This document shows positions 17,041-27,700 of a stretch of 64,000 bases of DNA, one piece after another. A program made the translations under genes and the position numbers. Each line of letters opens with the position of its first letter. Position 1 is the stretch's first letter. Location of the stretch: positions 62,001-126,000 of the forward strand of contig DASXKV010000038.1 of the NCBI GenBank assembly GCA_036496605.1, in the 5' to 3' direction. Below the pieces are notes generated by a model that saw nothing but the letters and a program-made list of their open reading frames with translations, did not search any database and had not been told where the DNA came from. This DNA is from Gemmatimonadaceae bacterium (GTDB lineage Bacteria; Gemmatimonadota; Gemmatimonadetes; Gemmatimonadales; Gemmatimonadaceae).

Positions 17041-18900
17041 TTAGGCGTTGGTATTCTTCGTCGGCCGTTCGAGCGCGAAGCTCGGCGTCACGCCAGTCCG
17101 CGCCATCTGGAGCTCGTAGAGCCGAGCGTACACGCCGCCGGCTTCGAGGAGCGTGGCGTGCGTGCCGTGCTCGCTCAAGCGCCCATGGTCGATGACGAAG
17201 ATCGCGTCGGCGTGCTGCACGGTCGACAGGCTGTGCGCGATCATCACCGTCGTCTTGCCGCGCATCAACAGGCGCAGCGCGTCCAGCACGAGCGACTCCG
17301 ATGCCGCGTCCAGCCCGGTGAGGGGCTCGTCGAGAATGAGAATCGGCGCGTCGCGGATGATCGCCCTCGCGATCGCGATGCGCCGCTGCTGGCCGCCCGA
17401 CAGCGTGACGCCACGCTCGCCGACCATCGTCTTGTAGCCTTCTGGCAGCTCGCGGATGAAAGCGTCCGCGTTCGCCAACTCGGCGGCGCGGATGATCTCG
17501 CGGCGCGTCGCTTCCGGTTTTCCGTAGACGATGTTCTGCCATACGGGTCCGCGGAAAAGCAGCGTGTCCTGGAGCACGAAGCTGATGCGCTCGCGGAGTG
17601 ACTCCTGATAGAAGGATCGCACATCCTCGCCATCGATCAGGACGCGTCCCGAGGCCGGGTCGTAGAAGCGCGCGATGAGATTGATGAGCGTTGTCTTACC
17701 GGCGCCCGTCGGCCCGACGATGGCGGCGACGGAGCCCGCGGGAATCGTCAGGTCCACATCGACGAGCGTGGGACGTTCCGGACCATACCCGAAGGTCACG
17801 TGATCGAACGCGATGTCACCGCGGAAGCGACGCGCGCGTCGCGCTCCAGGCAGATCACGCACGTCGAGATCGACGTCGAGGAAGTTGTTGATGCGGTCCA
17901 GCGCGACCAGCGAACGCGAGTACGTATCCGTGAGCTTCGACAGCTCGCGGATCGGCTTGTACATCTTGCTCAGGTAGAGTAGAAACACGACGAGCGCGCC
18001 GGCGCTCAGCACGCCTTCGAGGACGTGGCGTGCACCGACCCAGAGCACCACCGCGCTGCCAAGCGCAACGATGACCTCGACTGCTGGAGCCAGCTTCGCC
18101 TTGACGTCGCGGGCACGGAGCGTCGACGCGACGATCTTCTCGCTTCCGCGCTCGAATTTGTGCCGCTCGTGATCCTCTCGCCCAAATGCCTTCACGAGTC
18201 GAATCGACGACAGCACCTCCTGCATCGTCGACATGAGGTCTGCCTCCCGCCGGCGCACGTCGCGCGAGGCCTTCTTGATTCGCCGCGTCAGCGTGAACAC
18301 GACGACGACGAGGGCCGGCAGGATCGAGAGCGCGATCAGGGTGAACCGCCAGTCGAGATAGAGCATCAGACTGCTCATGCCGACCAGCAGCAGCGTGTAA
18401 TAGAGCGTGTCGAGCACACCGGACGAGATCGCGCTCTGGATCGCGTCGACATCGGCCGTCACGGTGCTGATGACGTCACCGGTGCGCTTCCGGTCATGAT
18501 ACGACATCGACAGGCGCTGCGCGTGGGCGTAGAGCCGGCACCGTAACTCGTGCGTCACGCGCTGCCCCAGTCCGGTGACGCACTGTTTCTCGATGTAGCT
18601 CCCCACTGCACCAACGATCGCGATGAGCAACACCGATGCGGCCGCGAACTCGAGTATCGCCATGCTGCCGGTGCCGACCGTCATCGCGATCGCTCGCGCC
18701 AGGAACTGAGGCAACGCTTTGGCGTGGAGCACGGTGTCGAGCACGACCTTGATCGGCCACGGCTCGAGGAGCGCCGCCGCCGTCTCGAGGCCGACGGCAA
18801 CGAGGGCAAGGAGCAACGCGCCCCAGTGTGGGGAGAGCAACCCAACGACCGTCGCGCGGTACGTCTTTCGAGGCCGCGTGACCGGCGACTTATCGGTCAC
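17041..18900 (-). CDS. ABC exporter, fused permease-ATPase (MsbA/LmrA type)
   Basis: 619-residue half-transporter. The N-terminal 320 residues form the six-helix ABC_membrane domain; SYHDRKRTGDVISTVTADVDAIQ is the typical coupling-region motif. The ATPase domain has the A-loop region FDHVTFGYG, Walker A GPTGAGKTT near 395, Q-loop FVLQDTLLF, signature LSGGQQRR near 497, Walker B ILILDEP near 519, and H-loop IAHSLSTV. It works as a homodimer and exports lipids or drugs; the substrate cannot be told. The start is GTG at 18900 with GGAG upstream. Its TAA stop lies inside a CCTAACG word. It converges with the flotillin gene, 30 bases apart. Confidence 0.95.
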   Translation of the reverse strand: MTDKSPVTRPRKTYRATVVGLLSPHWGALLLALVAVGLETAAALLEPWPIKVVLDTVLHAKALPQFLARAIAMTVGTGSMAILEFAAASVLLIAIVGAVGSYIEKQCVTGLGQRVTHELRCRLYAHAQRLSMSYHDRKRTGDVISTVTADVDAIQSAISSGVLDTLYYTLLLVGMSSLMLYLDWRFTLIALSILPALVVVVFTLTRRIKKASRDVRRREADLMSTMQEVLSSIRLVKAFGREDHERHKFERGSEKIVASTLRARDVKAKLAPAVEVIVALGSAVVLWVGARHVLEGVLSAGALVVFLLYLSKMYKPIRELSKLTDTYSRSLVALDRINNFLDVDLDVRDLPGARRARRFRGDIAFDHVTFGYGPERPTLVDVDLTIPAGSVAAIVGPTGAGKTTLINLIARFYDPASGRVLIDGEDVRSFYQESLRERISFVLQDTLLFRGPVWQNIVYGKPEATRREIIRAAELANADAFIRELPEGYKTMVGERGVTLSGGQQRRIAIARAIIRDAPILILDEPLTGLDAASESLVLDALRLLMRGKTTVMIAHSLSTVQHADAIFVIDHGRLSEHGTHATLLEAGGVYARLYELQMARTGVTPSFALERPTKNTNA

Positions 18901-18932
18901 CTGGTGAGCTCCGGGAAACTTCGTGCGAATGC

Positions 18933-19712
18933 ATGGGGGTTGTCATCCACGCGAGATACCTATGTTCCGTCATGGGCACAAGCACTAACGCGAACCGCGA
19001 GATGCCGGATTCCGACGACGATGCAATCACCGCCGCGCAACCAGCGATCCGCGCGGACTTCCACACGCACACATGCTTCTCGCATGATGGCCATCAAACG
19101 CCGCGCGAGCTCGTCGAGCGGGCCCGCGCAGTGGGGCTGGATCGTGTCGCCGTCACCGATCATCACACGCTGGAAGGGGCGCTTCGAGCCCGCGATCTCG
19201 ATCCGCAGCGCGTGATCGTCGGCGAGGAGATCACATCCCGTGAGGGCACCCACGTGATCGGGCTCTTCCTAACGAAGCGAATCGCGAAGCGGCTCCCGCT
19301 CGAGGTGCTGACCGACGAAATCCGTGCCCAGGGCGGCGTCGTCTACCTGCCTCACCCATTTGCGTATCTCACTGGTGGCCGGCGACGCGTCGAGCGCGCG
19401 CTACCGCTCGTGGACGTCATCGAGGTCTGGAACAGCAGGGCCTTCTATGCACCCTGGAACCGCCGAGCGCTCGAGATCGTGCGCGCGCGAAGTCTCCCGG
19501 AGGCTGCGGGTACCGACGCGCATTTTTCCGTGGAGCTCGGACGAGCCGTGACGGTACTCCCGACCTTCCATGATGCCGCCACGCTCGAGATCGCGGTCAG
19601 GCACGCGCGAGCCCAGCATGACGGCAACACTTACGTCCTGCCGCATGTCGGATCTGTCGCGGTCATGGCGCTCTCCCGCATAACGGGTCGACCGATCCGG
19701 ATGGATCGGTAG
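18933..19712 (+). CDS. PHP-domain metal-dependent phosphoesterase
   Basis: Up to 259 residues; the ATG at 18972 would give 246 and is also plausible. The PHP fold is clear: ADFHTHTCFSHDG (HxH metal site), VAVTDHHTLEG, VIVGEEI, GTHVIGLFL, GGVVYLPHPF and a closing GTDAHFSVELG. This is the set of His/Asp/Glu ligands of a trinuclear metal site, as in TrpH/YciV and histidinol-phosphatase-like enzymes. The likely reaction is hydrolysis of a phosphate ester or a short oligonucleotide/3',5'-bisphosphate; the substrate is not predictable. It is divergent from the ABC exporter with only 32 bases between the starts, so their promoters overlap. Confidence 0.9.
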   Translation: MGVVIHARYLCSVMGTSTNANREMPDSDDDAITAAQPAIRADFHTHTCFSHDGHQTPRELVERARAVGLDRVAVTDHHTLEGALRARDLDPQRVIVGEEITSREGTHVIGLFLTKRIAKRLPLEVLTDEIRAQGGVVYLPHPFAYLTGGRRRVERALPLVDVIEVWNSRAFYAPWNRRALEIVRARSLPEAAGTDAHFSVELGRAVTVLPTFHDAATLEIAVRHARAQHDGNTYVLPHVGSVAVMALSRITGRPIRMDR

Positions 19713-19722
19713 CGCAGCGGCA

Positions 19723-21933
19723 TCAATTCGCTGACGGTCCGATCGTTCGCTCGACTCGTAGCTGGACCGATCGCGCATCGACCGGCATCAAAAAGCGCTC
19801 GAGGCCATTCGTTTGACGATTCTCGTTGAACCCGCCGAAAACCGCCGCGTGAGAGTCCAGGAGATTGCGGACGACAATGCCCGTTCGCCACGCTCCGCGA
19901 GTCAGGTTCGCGCGGACATTCAGGACGGAATATGCGTCCAACGGCTTTGTCTGATTGGCTTCGTCGCCACGAAGCCATTGCTGGCCGGTGCGACGCGCAT
20001 CGAGCCCGAGATCGAAGCCGGTGGTCAACTGAAGCAGCGCCCCGACCTTGATCTCGTCACGTGGCACGAGCGGGAGCGAGCTCCCGGGCGCAACGTGATT
20101 GTCACCGGCATAGGGACTCTGGGAAAAATCGGGGCTGGAGCGAATGCTAAAGATTGGCAATGAGCTGTCGAAGGTGGCTCTGTTCCAGGCATAGCTCGCA
20201 TCCCACGACAGACGGCCTGGTCCCGCCTGGCCAATCTCGATGTCGGCGCCAGCGCGCCGCGTTTGCGGCACGTTCGCGAAATAGCCGCCGAGCAATGCGC
20301 GTTCCGAGGAAATGAAGAAAATCTCATCGTGAACGTGCATGCGGAACGCCGACGCGCGCAGGAGAATATTACCGACGAGTGCTTGCCCGCCGATCTCGAT
20401 CGATGTCGCGGTGACCGGCTTCAGTGGCGGATCATTCCCGAGCGCAAAGGGAAGGGGGCAGGTCGCCGACGGGTCGGCGCATCCGATCTCGAGCAGCGCG
20501 GGCGCGCGGAAACTCGCGGCCGTCGACGCGTAGACGGAGGCGCCGTGGCCAAGATCGACGCTCAAGCCACCGCGCGGCGTGATCCGGCGAAATGTCTGCG
20601 TCGTCGTGACATCGCTCGTGTCCAGGCGGTCATCGAATGGCGAGTGAATCAGGTCGTAACGAGCACCGGCCGACAGCGTGAACCGATCAAAGTGAGCATC
20701 TGCTAACATGTAACCGGCGAGGCTCGTGCGCGGGCTCGAGACGTCGGTCGTGAGGCTGTCCGCTCCCGTCGCGCCGGTCGGTGGAAGGTCGAACAATCGT
20801 ATGCGAACCTGATCCCAGGCTGCGTCCAAACCCAGGCGAGTATCGAGCGAGACCGAAGACAGCCGAGTCGATCGACGCCAGTCCACCGTCCCACCCTCGC
20901 TCGTGGCCGCCGAGAGATCGCGAACGTTGTCGTCGGGTGGTTGGTTCGCGTTGAATCGATCAGCGTGTGATTGTCGCGCGTACACTGTGACGGTCGCGCG
21001 CCCGGAGGCGAGAGGCGTGAACGCGGAGAGAGCGACCTGACCGAGACGAATCGCGTCGACGTCGCCAGCCGTGAAGTTCACGCGCGGATCCGCATCGAAG
21101 ATCGATTCGGGAAGCGAGCCCGCGGTCTGCGCACGCGACGTCGCGACAGCGAGCTGCAGGTTCATACCGCGTTCCGCGTTTGCCCGACCAAAATTCCCGA
21201 ATGCGTGCCCTGCCGAATGCGAAGTGGCCGCGCGCCAACCTTCACCGCGATCGAGGCCTAACGTCGTGAAGTATCTCCATCCGTTGCGATCGCCAGCATC
21301 ACTCGACACCTCGAGCGAACGCGCGCCGCATGAGCCTCCTTCGACGTCGATCGTACCGTGTGCCGGTCCGCTTCCGCGGTTCGTGATGAGATTGATTGCC
21401 CCAGCGAGACCGTTCGGTCCCAGCAACGACGCGGGGCCATTCAGAATCTCGATGCGATTCACGACGGCCATCGGCAGGAGATCGAAGTTGACCTCCTGTG
21501 CGTCCGGCTCGTTCTCTCGTACGCCGTCGAGAAACACCGCGATTCCCGAAGGGAGGCCAACCGTAGGGCCGGCCGCAAAGCCGCGCATGGTGATCGATGC
21601 CTTGCTCGGCGAGCCAAGATCGTCGTAGAGCGACACGCCTGGTGCCGCGGTGATCGCCTGATCGAGAAGGCGCGGATGCCACGCACCGAGTGAAGCCTGA
21701 TCGATCTGCGTAACACGACTTGGAACGCCGGATCCAACGTCGATGCCGGCAGTAGGGACGATCGACGCGCGAATCTCGAGCGGCGCGAGCAGCGCGGGGC
21801 CATGCTCTCGGCGAACGGTGTCTTGCTGCGTTCGCCTCTCAGGCAGTGTGTCCGGACGTTGCGCGGCGAGAGCGCGCACGCATGCAACGCCGAACACTAG
21901 AGCGAGAATGAATCGGTTCCTGGCGCGTGGCAT
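19723..21933 (-). CDS. TonB-dependent outer-membrane receptor
   Basis: About 736 residues from the ATG at 21933. A signal peptide (FILALVFGVACVRALAAQ) is followed by a short linker with a TonB-box-like LLAPLEIRASIVP. The plug domain has the features PGVSLYDDLGSPSKASITMRG, IAVFLDGVRENEPDAQEVNF, VVNRIEILNGPASLLGPNG and AGAINLITNRG. A 22-strand barrel of alternating aromatic strands follows, with Gly-Ala-Arg-Tyr-Asp (SAGARYDLIHSPFDD) and RITPRGGLSV. The gene probably imports an iron chelate or other large nutrient through TonB/ExbBD. There is no neighbouring periplasmic binding protein or permease, so the ligand is unknown. Confidence 0.93.
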   Translation of the reverse strand: MPRARNRFILALVFGVACVRALAAQRPDTLPERRTQQDTVRREHGPALLAPLEIRASIVPTAGIDVGSGVPSRVTQIDQASLGAWHPRLLDQAITAAPGVSLYDDLGSPSKASITMRGFAAGPTVGLPSGIAVFLDGVRENEPDAQEVNFDLLPMAVVNRIEILNGPASLLGPNGLAGAINLITNRGSGPAHGTIDVEGGSCGARSLEVSSDAGDRNGWRYFTTLGLDRGEGWRAATSHSAGHAFGNFGRANAERGMNLQLAVATSRAQTAGSLPESIFDADPRVNFTAGDVDAIRLGQVALSAFTPLASGRATVTVYARQSHADRFNANQPPDDNVRDLSAATSEGGTVDWRRSTRLSSVSLDTRLGLDAAWDQVRIRLFDLPPTGATGADSLTTDVSSPRTSLAGYMLADAHFDRFTLSAGARYDLIHSPFDDRLDTSDVTTTQTFRRITPRGGLSVDLGHGASVYASTAASFRAPALLEIGCADPSATCPLPFALGNDPPLKPVTATSIEIGGQALVGNILLRASAFRMHVHDEIFFISSERALLGGYFANVPQTRRAGADIEIGQAGPGRLSWDASYAWNRATFDSSLPIFSIRSSPDFSQSPYAGDNHVAPGSSLPLVPRDEIKVGALLQLTTGFDLGLDARRTGQQWLRGDEANQTKPLDAYSVLNVRANLTRGAWRTGIVVRNLLDSHAAVFGGFNENRQTNGLERFLMPVDARSVQLRVERTIGPSAN

Positions 21934-22123
21934 CACGTCGAGAAGATAGCGTCGGATAGCAATTGCTCACCACCAGCACACCGCCAGCTGAGAGCGCTCG
22001 CGAGCGGTGTTATCATGCCGGCGAGTGTTAGCAATATCGAAACAACGACTGGTGGTCGCGCAGCGCGCGATGTCGGCTCGGCGTTCCGCTTCGCCTATCG
22101 ACTCTCGGTTTCCGTGAGGTCTA

Positions 22124-22161
22124 GGGGCTCAGCTTTTGCCCCCTCGCATGCGTTTTTTTTT
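22124..22161 (+). other. Leader hairpin and T-tract before the repeat lipoprotein
   Basis: GGGGC and GCCCC arms (22124-22128, 22138-22142, 9-base loop) lie ten bases before a run of nine T (22153-22161), 30 bases ahead of the ATG at 22192. The spacing is too long for a textbook terminator. It may be a leader structure or a chance pairing. Confidence 0.3.
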
Positions 22162-22191
22162 GCGCGCAACCTTCCAACCCCGAGGCCACAA

Positions 22192-24654
22192 ATGTACCCC
22201 AACCAGCGAACGCCGTTGTTCGCTCGAGTGTCAACGGCCATCGCAGCGACCTTACTCGCCGTGGGCTGCCGCGATGTGGTGAGCCCAACACTCCGTTCCA
22301 TTCACCCAAACTTCTCAACATCGGGAGCCAGCGGCGAAATCCAAGGCACCGGCAGCATCGGAACCGGCACGGCCACCCCCGGCTCCTCGCGTCAGGATTT
22401 CGACTTCGATGTCACATCGGATCTGGCGGGTCATCTCAGCTTTACGGATTGGAGTGTCGTGCGCAGCGGGACGCAGGTGGGCCAGCTGACGGTGTCGCCG
22501 AGCGACCAGGCAACCTTTTTTACGGCAATGCGCGACGGCTCGTCGGCCTGTGCCGATGCCACGCGCGGTATGGAGGTCGATGGCACGGGACGCCTGGATA
22601 CTGGTGTCCTGATTTCATTTACGCTCTACGCGTGCGACAACGGTGCATCGGGAAGCGGCGCGGACTTCTTTCGGTTCTACATGGCCAGCGCGAATTATGA
22701 TCGCAATGGCAATCTCTCGTCAGGCGACCTGGTCAAATCGGGCTCGGTGCCGACGACGACGCCTAGCATGCAGATAGGCGGTACGGGATCCATCGGCGAT
22801 GGCACCCAGACGGTGGGCAGCAATCGACAGGACTTCGATTTTAGCGCGAACGGGACGCCCGGCGGCCGCCTTTCCTACACGGACTGGGCGCACGGATTGA
22901 CCACTACGCAAGGACAGTACGTCACCGTCGATCCGACAAACGATCCCGCCACTGGCGTGACCTCCTACCAGCAGACGTCAGCCACGTGCGTTCGGTTCGC
23001 CGGCATCGGTCGCGTGAACGGCGTGAGCACGTATCCCTTTTATCTCGACGCGTGCGACAACTCGAATCCCGGCACCGGCTTCGACACGTTTACCTTCACC
23101 GTGCCGGACCTCGACGGTCAAGGCAGTAGCTACCGCGTATCGGGGACGCTCAGCTCTGGCGACATCACCATGAGTGGTGGCAGCGTCGCGACGACGGGAA
23201 CGCTCAACGTCAGCACGACAACCACTGGTTCGAGCCTCGACCCCGATGGATATACGCTCACGGTCGACGGAACGACCACCGCGTCGATCGCCGACAACGG
23301 AAGCCAGGCATTCTCCAACCTCTCCGCGGGCAGCCATACCGTGTCAATTTCGGGCGTCGCGACGAACTGCACCGTGAGCGGAGGCACCTCGCAGACCGCC
23401 AATGTGCCGGCCGGCGGGAGCGTGACCGTCGCCTTCCAGGTGAGCTGCACGCAGGTGGTTACGACTGGAACACTCAACGTCACCACCGCCACTACGGGGT
23501 CGAATCTCGATCCCGACGGATACACGGTGACGGTCGATGGATCGAACGGCCAATCGATCGCCGACAACGGAAGCCAGTCGTTCGCGAATCTCGCCTCGGG
23601 CAGCCATACCGTGACACTCTCTGGCGTCGCGGCGAACTGCACGGTGAGCGGAGGCAGCTCGAAAAGCGCGACCGTGCCGGCCGGCGGCAGCACCTCCGTC
23701 GCTTTCCAGGTGAGCTGCGTGGAGACAACGGGGACGCTGAACGTCGCGACCAGCACGACAGGCGCGAACCTCGACCCTGATGGATACATGATCGCCGTCG
23801 ACGGAACGAATAGCACGTCGATCGCTGACAACGGAAGCCACTCGTTCACCGGCCTTTCGTCAGGCAACCATACGGTGACAGTCTCGGGCGTCGCAGCGAA
23901 CTGCACCGTGAGCGGAGGCAGCTCGCGGACGGCAAGCGTGCCGGCCGGCGGGAGCGTTTCGGTCGCGTTCCAGGTGAATTGCGTTGCGCCGCCCGCGACG
24001 CAGCTCGCATTCACAATGCAGCCGAGTAACGCGACGGCAGGTCGCGCGATCTCGCCCGCGGTGCAGGTGACCGCGCGCGATGCCAGCGGCAACGTCGCCA
24101 GCAGCTACAGCGGCACGATCACCATCGCGTTAGGCGCGAACCCGGGTGGCGGCACGCTATCGGGAACGACGACGGCGAGCGTCGTGAACGGCGTGGCGAC
24201 TTTCTCGAGCCTCACGCTGACCAAGGTTGGTAGCGGCTATACGCTGACTGCTGCCGCGAGTGGTCTCAGCGGTGCGACGAGCGCGTCCTTCAGCGTCTCT
24301 GCGGGCGCTGCCAGCGCGTTGGTCTTCACGGTGCAGCCGAGCAATACCCAGACGAGCACCGCGATCTCGCCCGCGGTGAAAGTGACCGCGTTCGATGCTT
24401 ACGGCAACACGGCTACGAGCTTCAACGGCTCGATGACGATGTCGATCGGGCAGAACCCGAGTGGCGGAACACTCTCGGGGACAAAGACCGTCACCGCGGC
24501 GAACGGCGTCGGCACATTCTCGACTCTCCAGATCGATCGGGCCGGGAATGGGTATACGCTGCAAGTTGGCGCGCCCGGACTAACGGGAGCGGGGAGTGCG
24601 CAGTTCAACGTCAAGCAGAAGCCGTTGATCTGTATCTTAGGTATCTGTGTCTAG
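22192..24654 (+). CDS. Large repeat-built surface lipoprotein
   Basis: 820-residue exported lipoprotein. The ATG at 22192 gives a signal peptide ending TLLAVGC with Cys near residue 22; the frame is open upstream but without signal-like sequence. It is built from three kinds of tandem repeat. First come two N-terminal units of about 125 residues, each starting GTGSIGxGTxTxGSxRQDFDF and ending in a DxCDN region. Then come three units of 88-90 residues starting TGTLNV, with DPDGYxxxVDG, IADNGS, SGVAxNCTVSGG and AFQVxC (PEGA-like, with paired Cys). Last come two Ig-like units of about 105 residues (FTxQPSN, AISPAV, GGTLSGT, GxGYTL). The protein probably sits on the outer surface and binds polymer or protein. 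No catalytic motif is seen. Confidence 0.8.
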   Translation: MYPNQRTPLFARVSTAIAATLLAVGCRDVVSPTLRSIHPNFSTSGASGEIQGTGSIGTGTATPGSSRQDFDFDVTSDLAGHLSFTDWSVVRSGTQVGQLTVSPSDQATFFTAMRDGSSACADATRGMEVDGTGRLDTGVLISFTLYACDNGASGSGADFFRFYMASANYDRNGNLSSGDLVKSGSVPTTTPSMQIGGTGSIGDGTQTVGSNRQDFDFSANGTPGGRLSYTDWAHGLTTTQGQYVTVDPTNDPATGVTSYQQTSATCVRFAGIGRVNGVSTYPFYLDACDNSNPGTGFDTFTFTVPDLDGQGSSYRVSGTLSSGDITMSGGSVATTGTLNVSTTTTGSSLDPDGYTLTVDGTTTASIADNGSQAFSNLSAGSHTVSISGVATNCTVSGGTSQTANVPAGGSVTVAFQVSCTQVVTTGTLNVTTATTGSNLDPDGYTVTVDGSNGQSIADNGSQSFANLASGSHTVTLSGVAANCTVSGGSSKSATVPAGGSTSVAFQVSCVETTGTLNVATSTTGANLDPDGYMIAVDGTNSTSIADNGSHSFTGLSSGNHTVTVSGVAANCTVSGGSSRTASVPAGGSVSVAFQVNCVAPPATQLAFTMQPSNATAGRAISPAVQVTARDASGNVASSYSGTITIALGANPGGGTLSGTTTASVVNGVATFSSLTLTKVGSGYTLTAAASGLSGATSASFSVSAGAASALVFTVQPSNTQTSTAISPAVKVTAFDAYGNTATSFNGSMTMSIGQNPSGGTLSGTKTVTAANGVGTFSTLQIDRAGNGYTLQVGAPGLTGAGSAQFNVKQKPLICILGICV
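23194..23991 (+). repeat. Three tandem coding repeats of 264-270 bp
   Basis: Units begin at 23194, 23464 and 23728 inside the lipoprotein gene. They share long nearly identical DNA stretches, for example around GCGAACTGCACCGTGAGCGG and GTGCCGGCCGGCGG, so they arose by recent tandem duplication or are kept similar by recombination. Copy-number variation between strains is likely. Confidence 0.85.
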
Positions 24655-24670
24655 CAGCGATTTTTGAGAG

Positions 24671-24704
24671 GGGGCGTTCCGGCTCTCAGCGGCCGGAACG
24701 CCCC
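24671..24704. terminator. Strong hairpin between convergent genes
   Basis: Perfect 13-bp arms GGGGCGTTCCGGC and GCCGGAACGCCCC with an 8-base loop, lying between the stops of the lipoprotein gene (24654) and the BNR-protein gene (24759, reverse). Neither side has a T-tract following the stem in the direction of transcription. It is therefore a likely bidirectional 3'-end stabiliser or factor-assisted terminator. Confidence 0.65.
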
Positions 24705-24758
24705 AGATGCCCGTCATGACGATGAGAGAACGCTGATCGGCGCCGGGCTGGGCCGCGT

Positions 24759-27700
24759 TTACGGCCTCCAGTCGGGGATCCGGCCCGGCGTCCACGGCGC
24801 GCCTGCCTGCTCGGCAGCTGTCTCCGCAGTCCGGAGACGAGTATCTGCGATCGCGCGTAGTTTCGTGAGCACCGTCGCAAACTCGCCGGAGAGAATCTCG
24901 TATTGCCGTCGCTGAGTCGTTGTCGGGGGCTCGAGCGACCGCGCGCCCTGGGTCATCACCTGCAGGCGACCCATGAGCGAGGGTGGCGTGGGTTCCTGCC
25001 GGCGGTTCAGCGTCGGGTCGCCATTCAGCTGCTCGCGGATGTCGCGCAGGTCCCGTTCGATTGCGCGCACATCGTTAGGTAGCTGCGTGGGAGTGCTGGG
25101 CGTCTCCTCGAGGGCGCGACGGAGCGCGCTGACGCGGGTCGACAGCTCGCCGGCGAGCGCGTTCGCGCCCATCATGGCACGCTGCAACTTCGACGCCTGC
25201 TCCTGGAACGCGATCACGGCCGCCGAGCGGCCGGCGTCCTCCTCGCCGTCGAGCAGGTAGACCTCGAATCGCTGCGGCGTGCCTAACGGCGTGATCGCGC
25301 CGTCGATGCGTTTCGCGAGCGAGACCTGATACGTGCCGGGTGGCGCGTACGGTCCGACGCCACCGCGACCACCGAAGCCGCCTGCTTCTTCTTCGTCGTC
25401 GGGATTCGCGGGGCGTGCGGCGAGGGTGACGGTGGGCGCAGGCAGCCGCAAGTCCCAGGCGACGCGCTGAACCCCCTGCTGCACGGGGCCGGTGAGTCGC
25501 CTAACGACATGCCCCTGCGCGTCACTGACCGTCAACTCGATCGCCGGCGCTTCTTCCCGATCTTCGGTTCGCAAGGAGTCCCACGATGGCGGGTAGATGT
25601 CGCGCCCTTGTCGCGCCGCGGAGCGCTCCGCTTGCTGACGCTGCTCGCGTCGGCTGCGGAGCGTGTTATTCAAATAGTAGGTGAACATCGCACCGAACGG
25701 CGGGTTCGGGGCAGTGAAGGCGCCGCCGCCCTGCGAGCCGTTCGCGCCTGGCACACCGAAGTTGGAAGGAGAATAGAGCGGCGTGCGTCGGACTGGAAAC
25801 AACGTTGACTCCTCGGCGAGCGTCTCGCGTGTCATCGTGCGCAGCGGCGTGACGTCGTCGAGCACGTAGAACGATCGGCCGAACGTCGCGACGACCAGAT
25901 CGTTCGTCTGCTTCTGGATCACGAGATCGCGCACCTGAATCGTCGGGAGTCCGCCGCGGAGGCGCGTCCACGTCTGTCCGTTGTTCTTCGTGAAGTAGAG
26001 GCCGAACTCGGTGCCGGCGAAGAGCAACGTTGGATCGACGGGATCGTCGATAATTGCGTAGACGGTGCCCTTGTTGGGCAGATTGCCGGCGATCGACGTC
26101 CAGTTGCGGCCGAGGTCTTTGCTCTCGAGCAGATACGGCTTGAAATCGCCGGACATGTGGCCGTCGAACGCGGCGTACACCGTGTTGGCATCGTGCGACG
26201 ACGGAACGACGCGCGCGACTTGCGTCGTGTCCGGGACGCCTGCGAAATGCTCGATCTTGCGCCATGATTGGCCGCCGTTCTCCGAGACTTGGATGGTGCC
26301 GTCGTCCGTCCCGATCCAGAGTTGGCCCTCTTTCACCGGCGACTCGGCGACGGAAACGATCGCGCCGAAGAACGACGACGACGTGTTGCGCGCGACGGCG
26401 TCGATCGACCAAACGCGATCCATGAGCTTGATTTTGTCGCGATCGATCTGCCGCGAGAGGTCGGGGGTGAGCGCCTTCCATGATTCGCCACGATCGTCGG
26501 TGCGATAGAGGCGCTGCGCGGCGAAGTAGAGCCGTGTGTTCGAGTGCGGCGAGATGATCACCGGCGAGTCCCAGTACCACCGCAACGCGGCTTCGCCGGG
26601 CTCCGGCTGCGGCACGATATTCACCGATTCGCCGGTGCGAAGGTCGACCCGCTGGAGGTTGCCGTGCTGCGACTCGTTATAGACGATGAACGGGTCCTTC
26701 GGATCCACCTTGGACACGAAGCCGTCGCCGCCACCTGTCACACTCCAGTCCGCGTTCGTAATGCCCAACGCCGAGCGCGTGCGCGCGTAGCCGCCCACGG
26801 AACCATTGTCTTGCGTACCACCATGCACCCTGTAAAAAGGCGCGTTCTGATCGACGTCTACCCGATAAAACTGGCCTAACGGGAGATTGGCAAAGTACTG
26901 GTAGGTCTGCCCCCGGTCGAAGGATTCGTAGAGGCCGCCGTCGCAGCCGATGAGCAGATGGTCGACGTCCGCTGGATCGATCCAGATGACATGATTGTCA
27001 ACGTGCTTGTTGCGCTCGCCCACAGGGTGAAAGGTGCGTCCACCGTCCTCGCTCACCATGTTCCGCACGTCGACGGCGTAGACGCGATCGACGTCGACCG
27101 GGTCGGCAAAGAGCTCGGCGTAGTACAGTCCGACGGTGTTGTAGCTGGACATCTTTTCCCACGACACGCCGCCGTCGCGCGAGCGGAAGGTGCCGCCGCG
27201 ATCGTTCGACGCCTCGAGAATGGCGTAGACGACGTCGGGATTGACTGGCGACATCGCGAGGCCGACGCGGCCGAGCTCAGCGTCGTTAGGCAAGCCGGCC
27301 TGGGAGCGACGCCAGGTCGTGCCGCCGTCGGTGGACCGCCAGACGCCCGACTCCGGCCCGCCGGCAATGTACCCGTACGTCCGCCGAATGCGTTGCCAGC
27401 TCGTAGCGATCAGCACGTCGGGATTGCGGGGATCCAGCACGACGTCACTCACGCCAGCCCACTTGCCGGGATCGAGCACCTTCGTCCACGTCCGACCGCC
27501 GTCAGTGGATTTGAACAGTCCCCGGTCCCCTCCGGCGCGACTCAGCGGACCCTGCGCTGCGACGTACACGATGTCGGAATTGCGCGAATCGATCAGGATC
27601 TTGCCGATGTGCTCCGATTCGCGCAGCCCCATGTTCTGCCAGGAGCGACCGCCGTCCGTCGAACGGTACACACCATCTCCGTAGGCGACGGCGCGCTGAG

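Noticed and set aside
22015-22191. Longer N-terminus for the repeat lipoprotein
   Set aside because: Starting at 22192 yields a proper lipoprotein signal; the upstream codons include a T-tract and a hairpin and look like leader.
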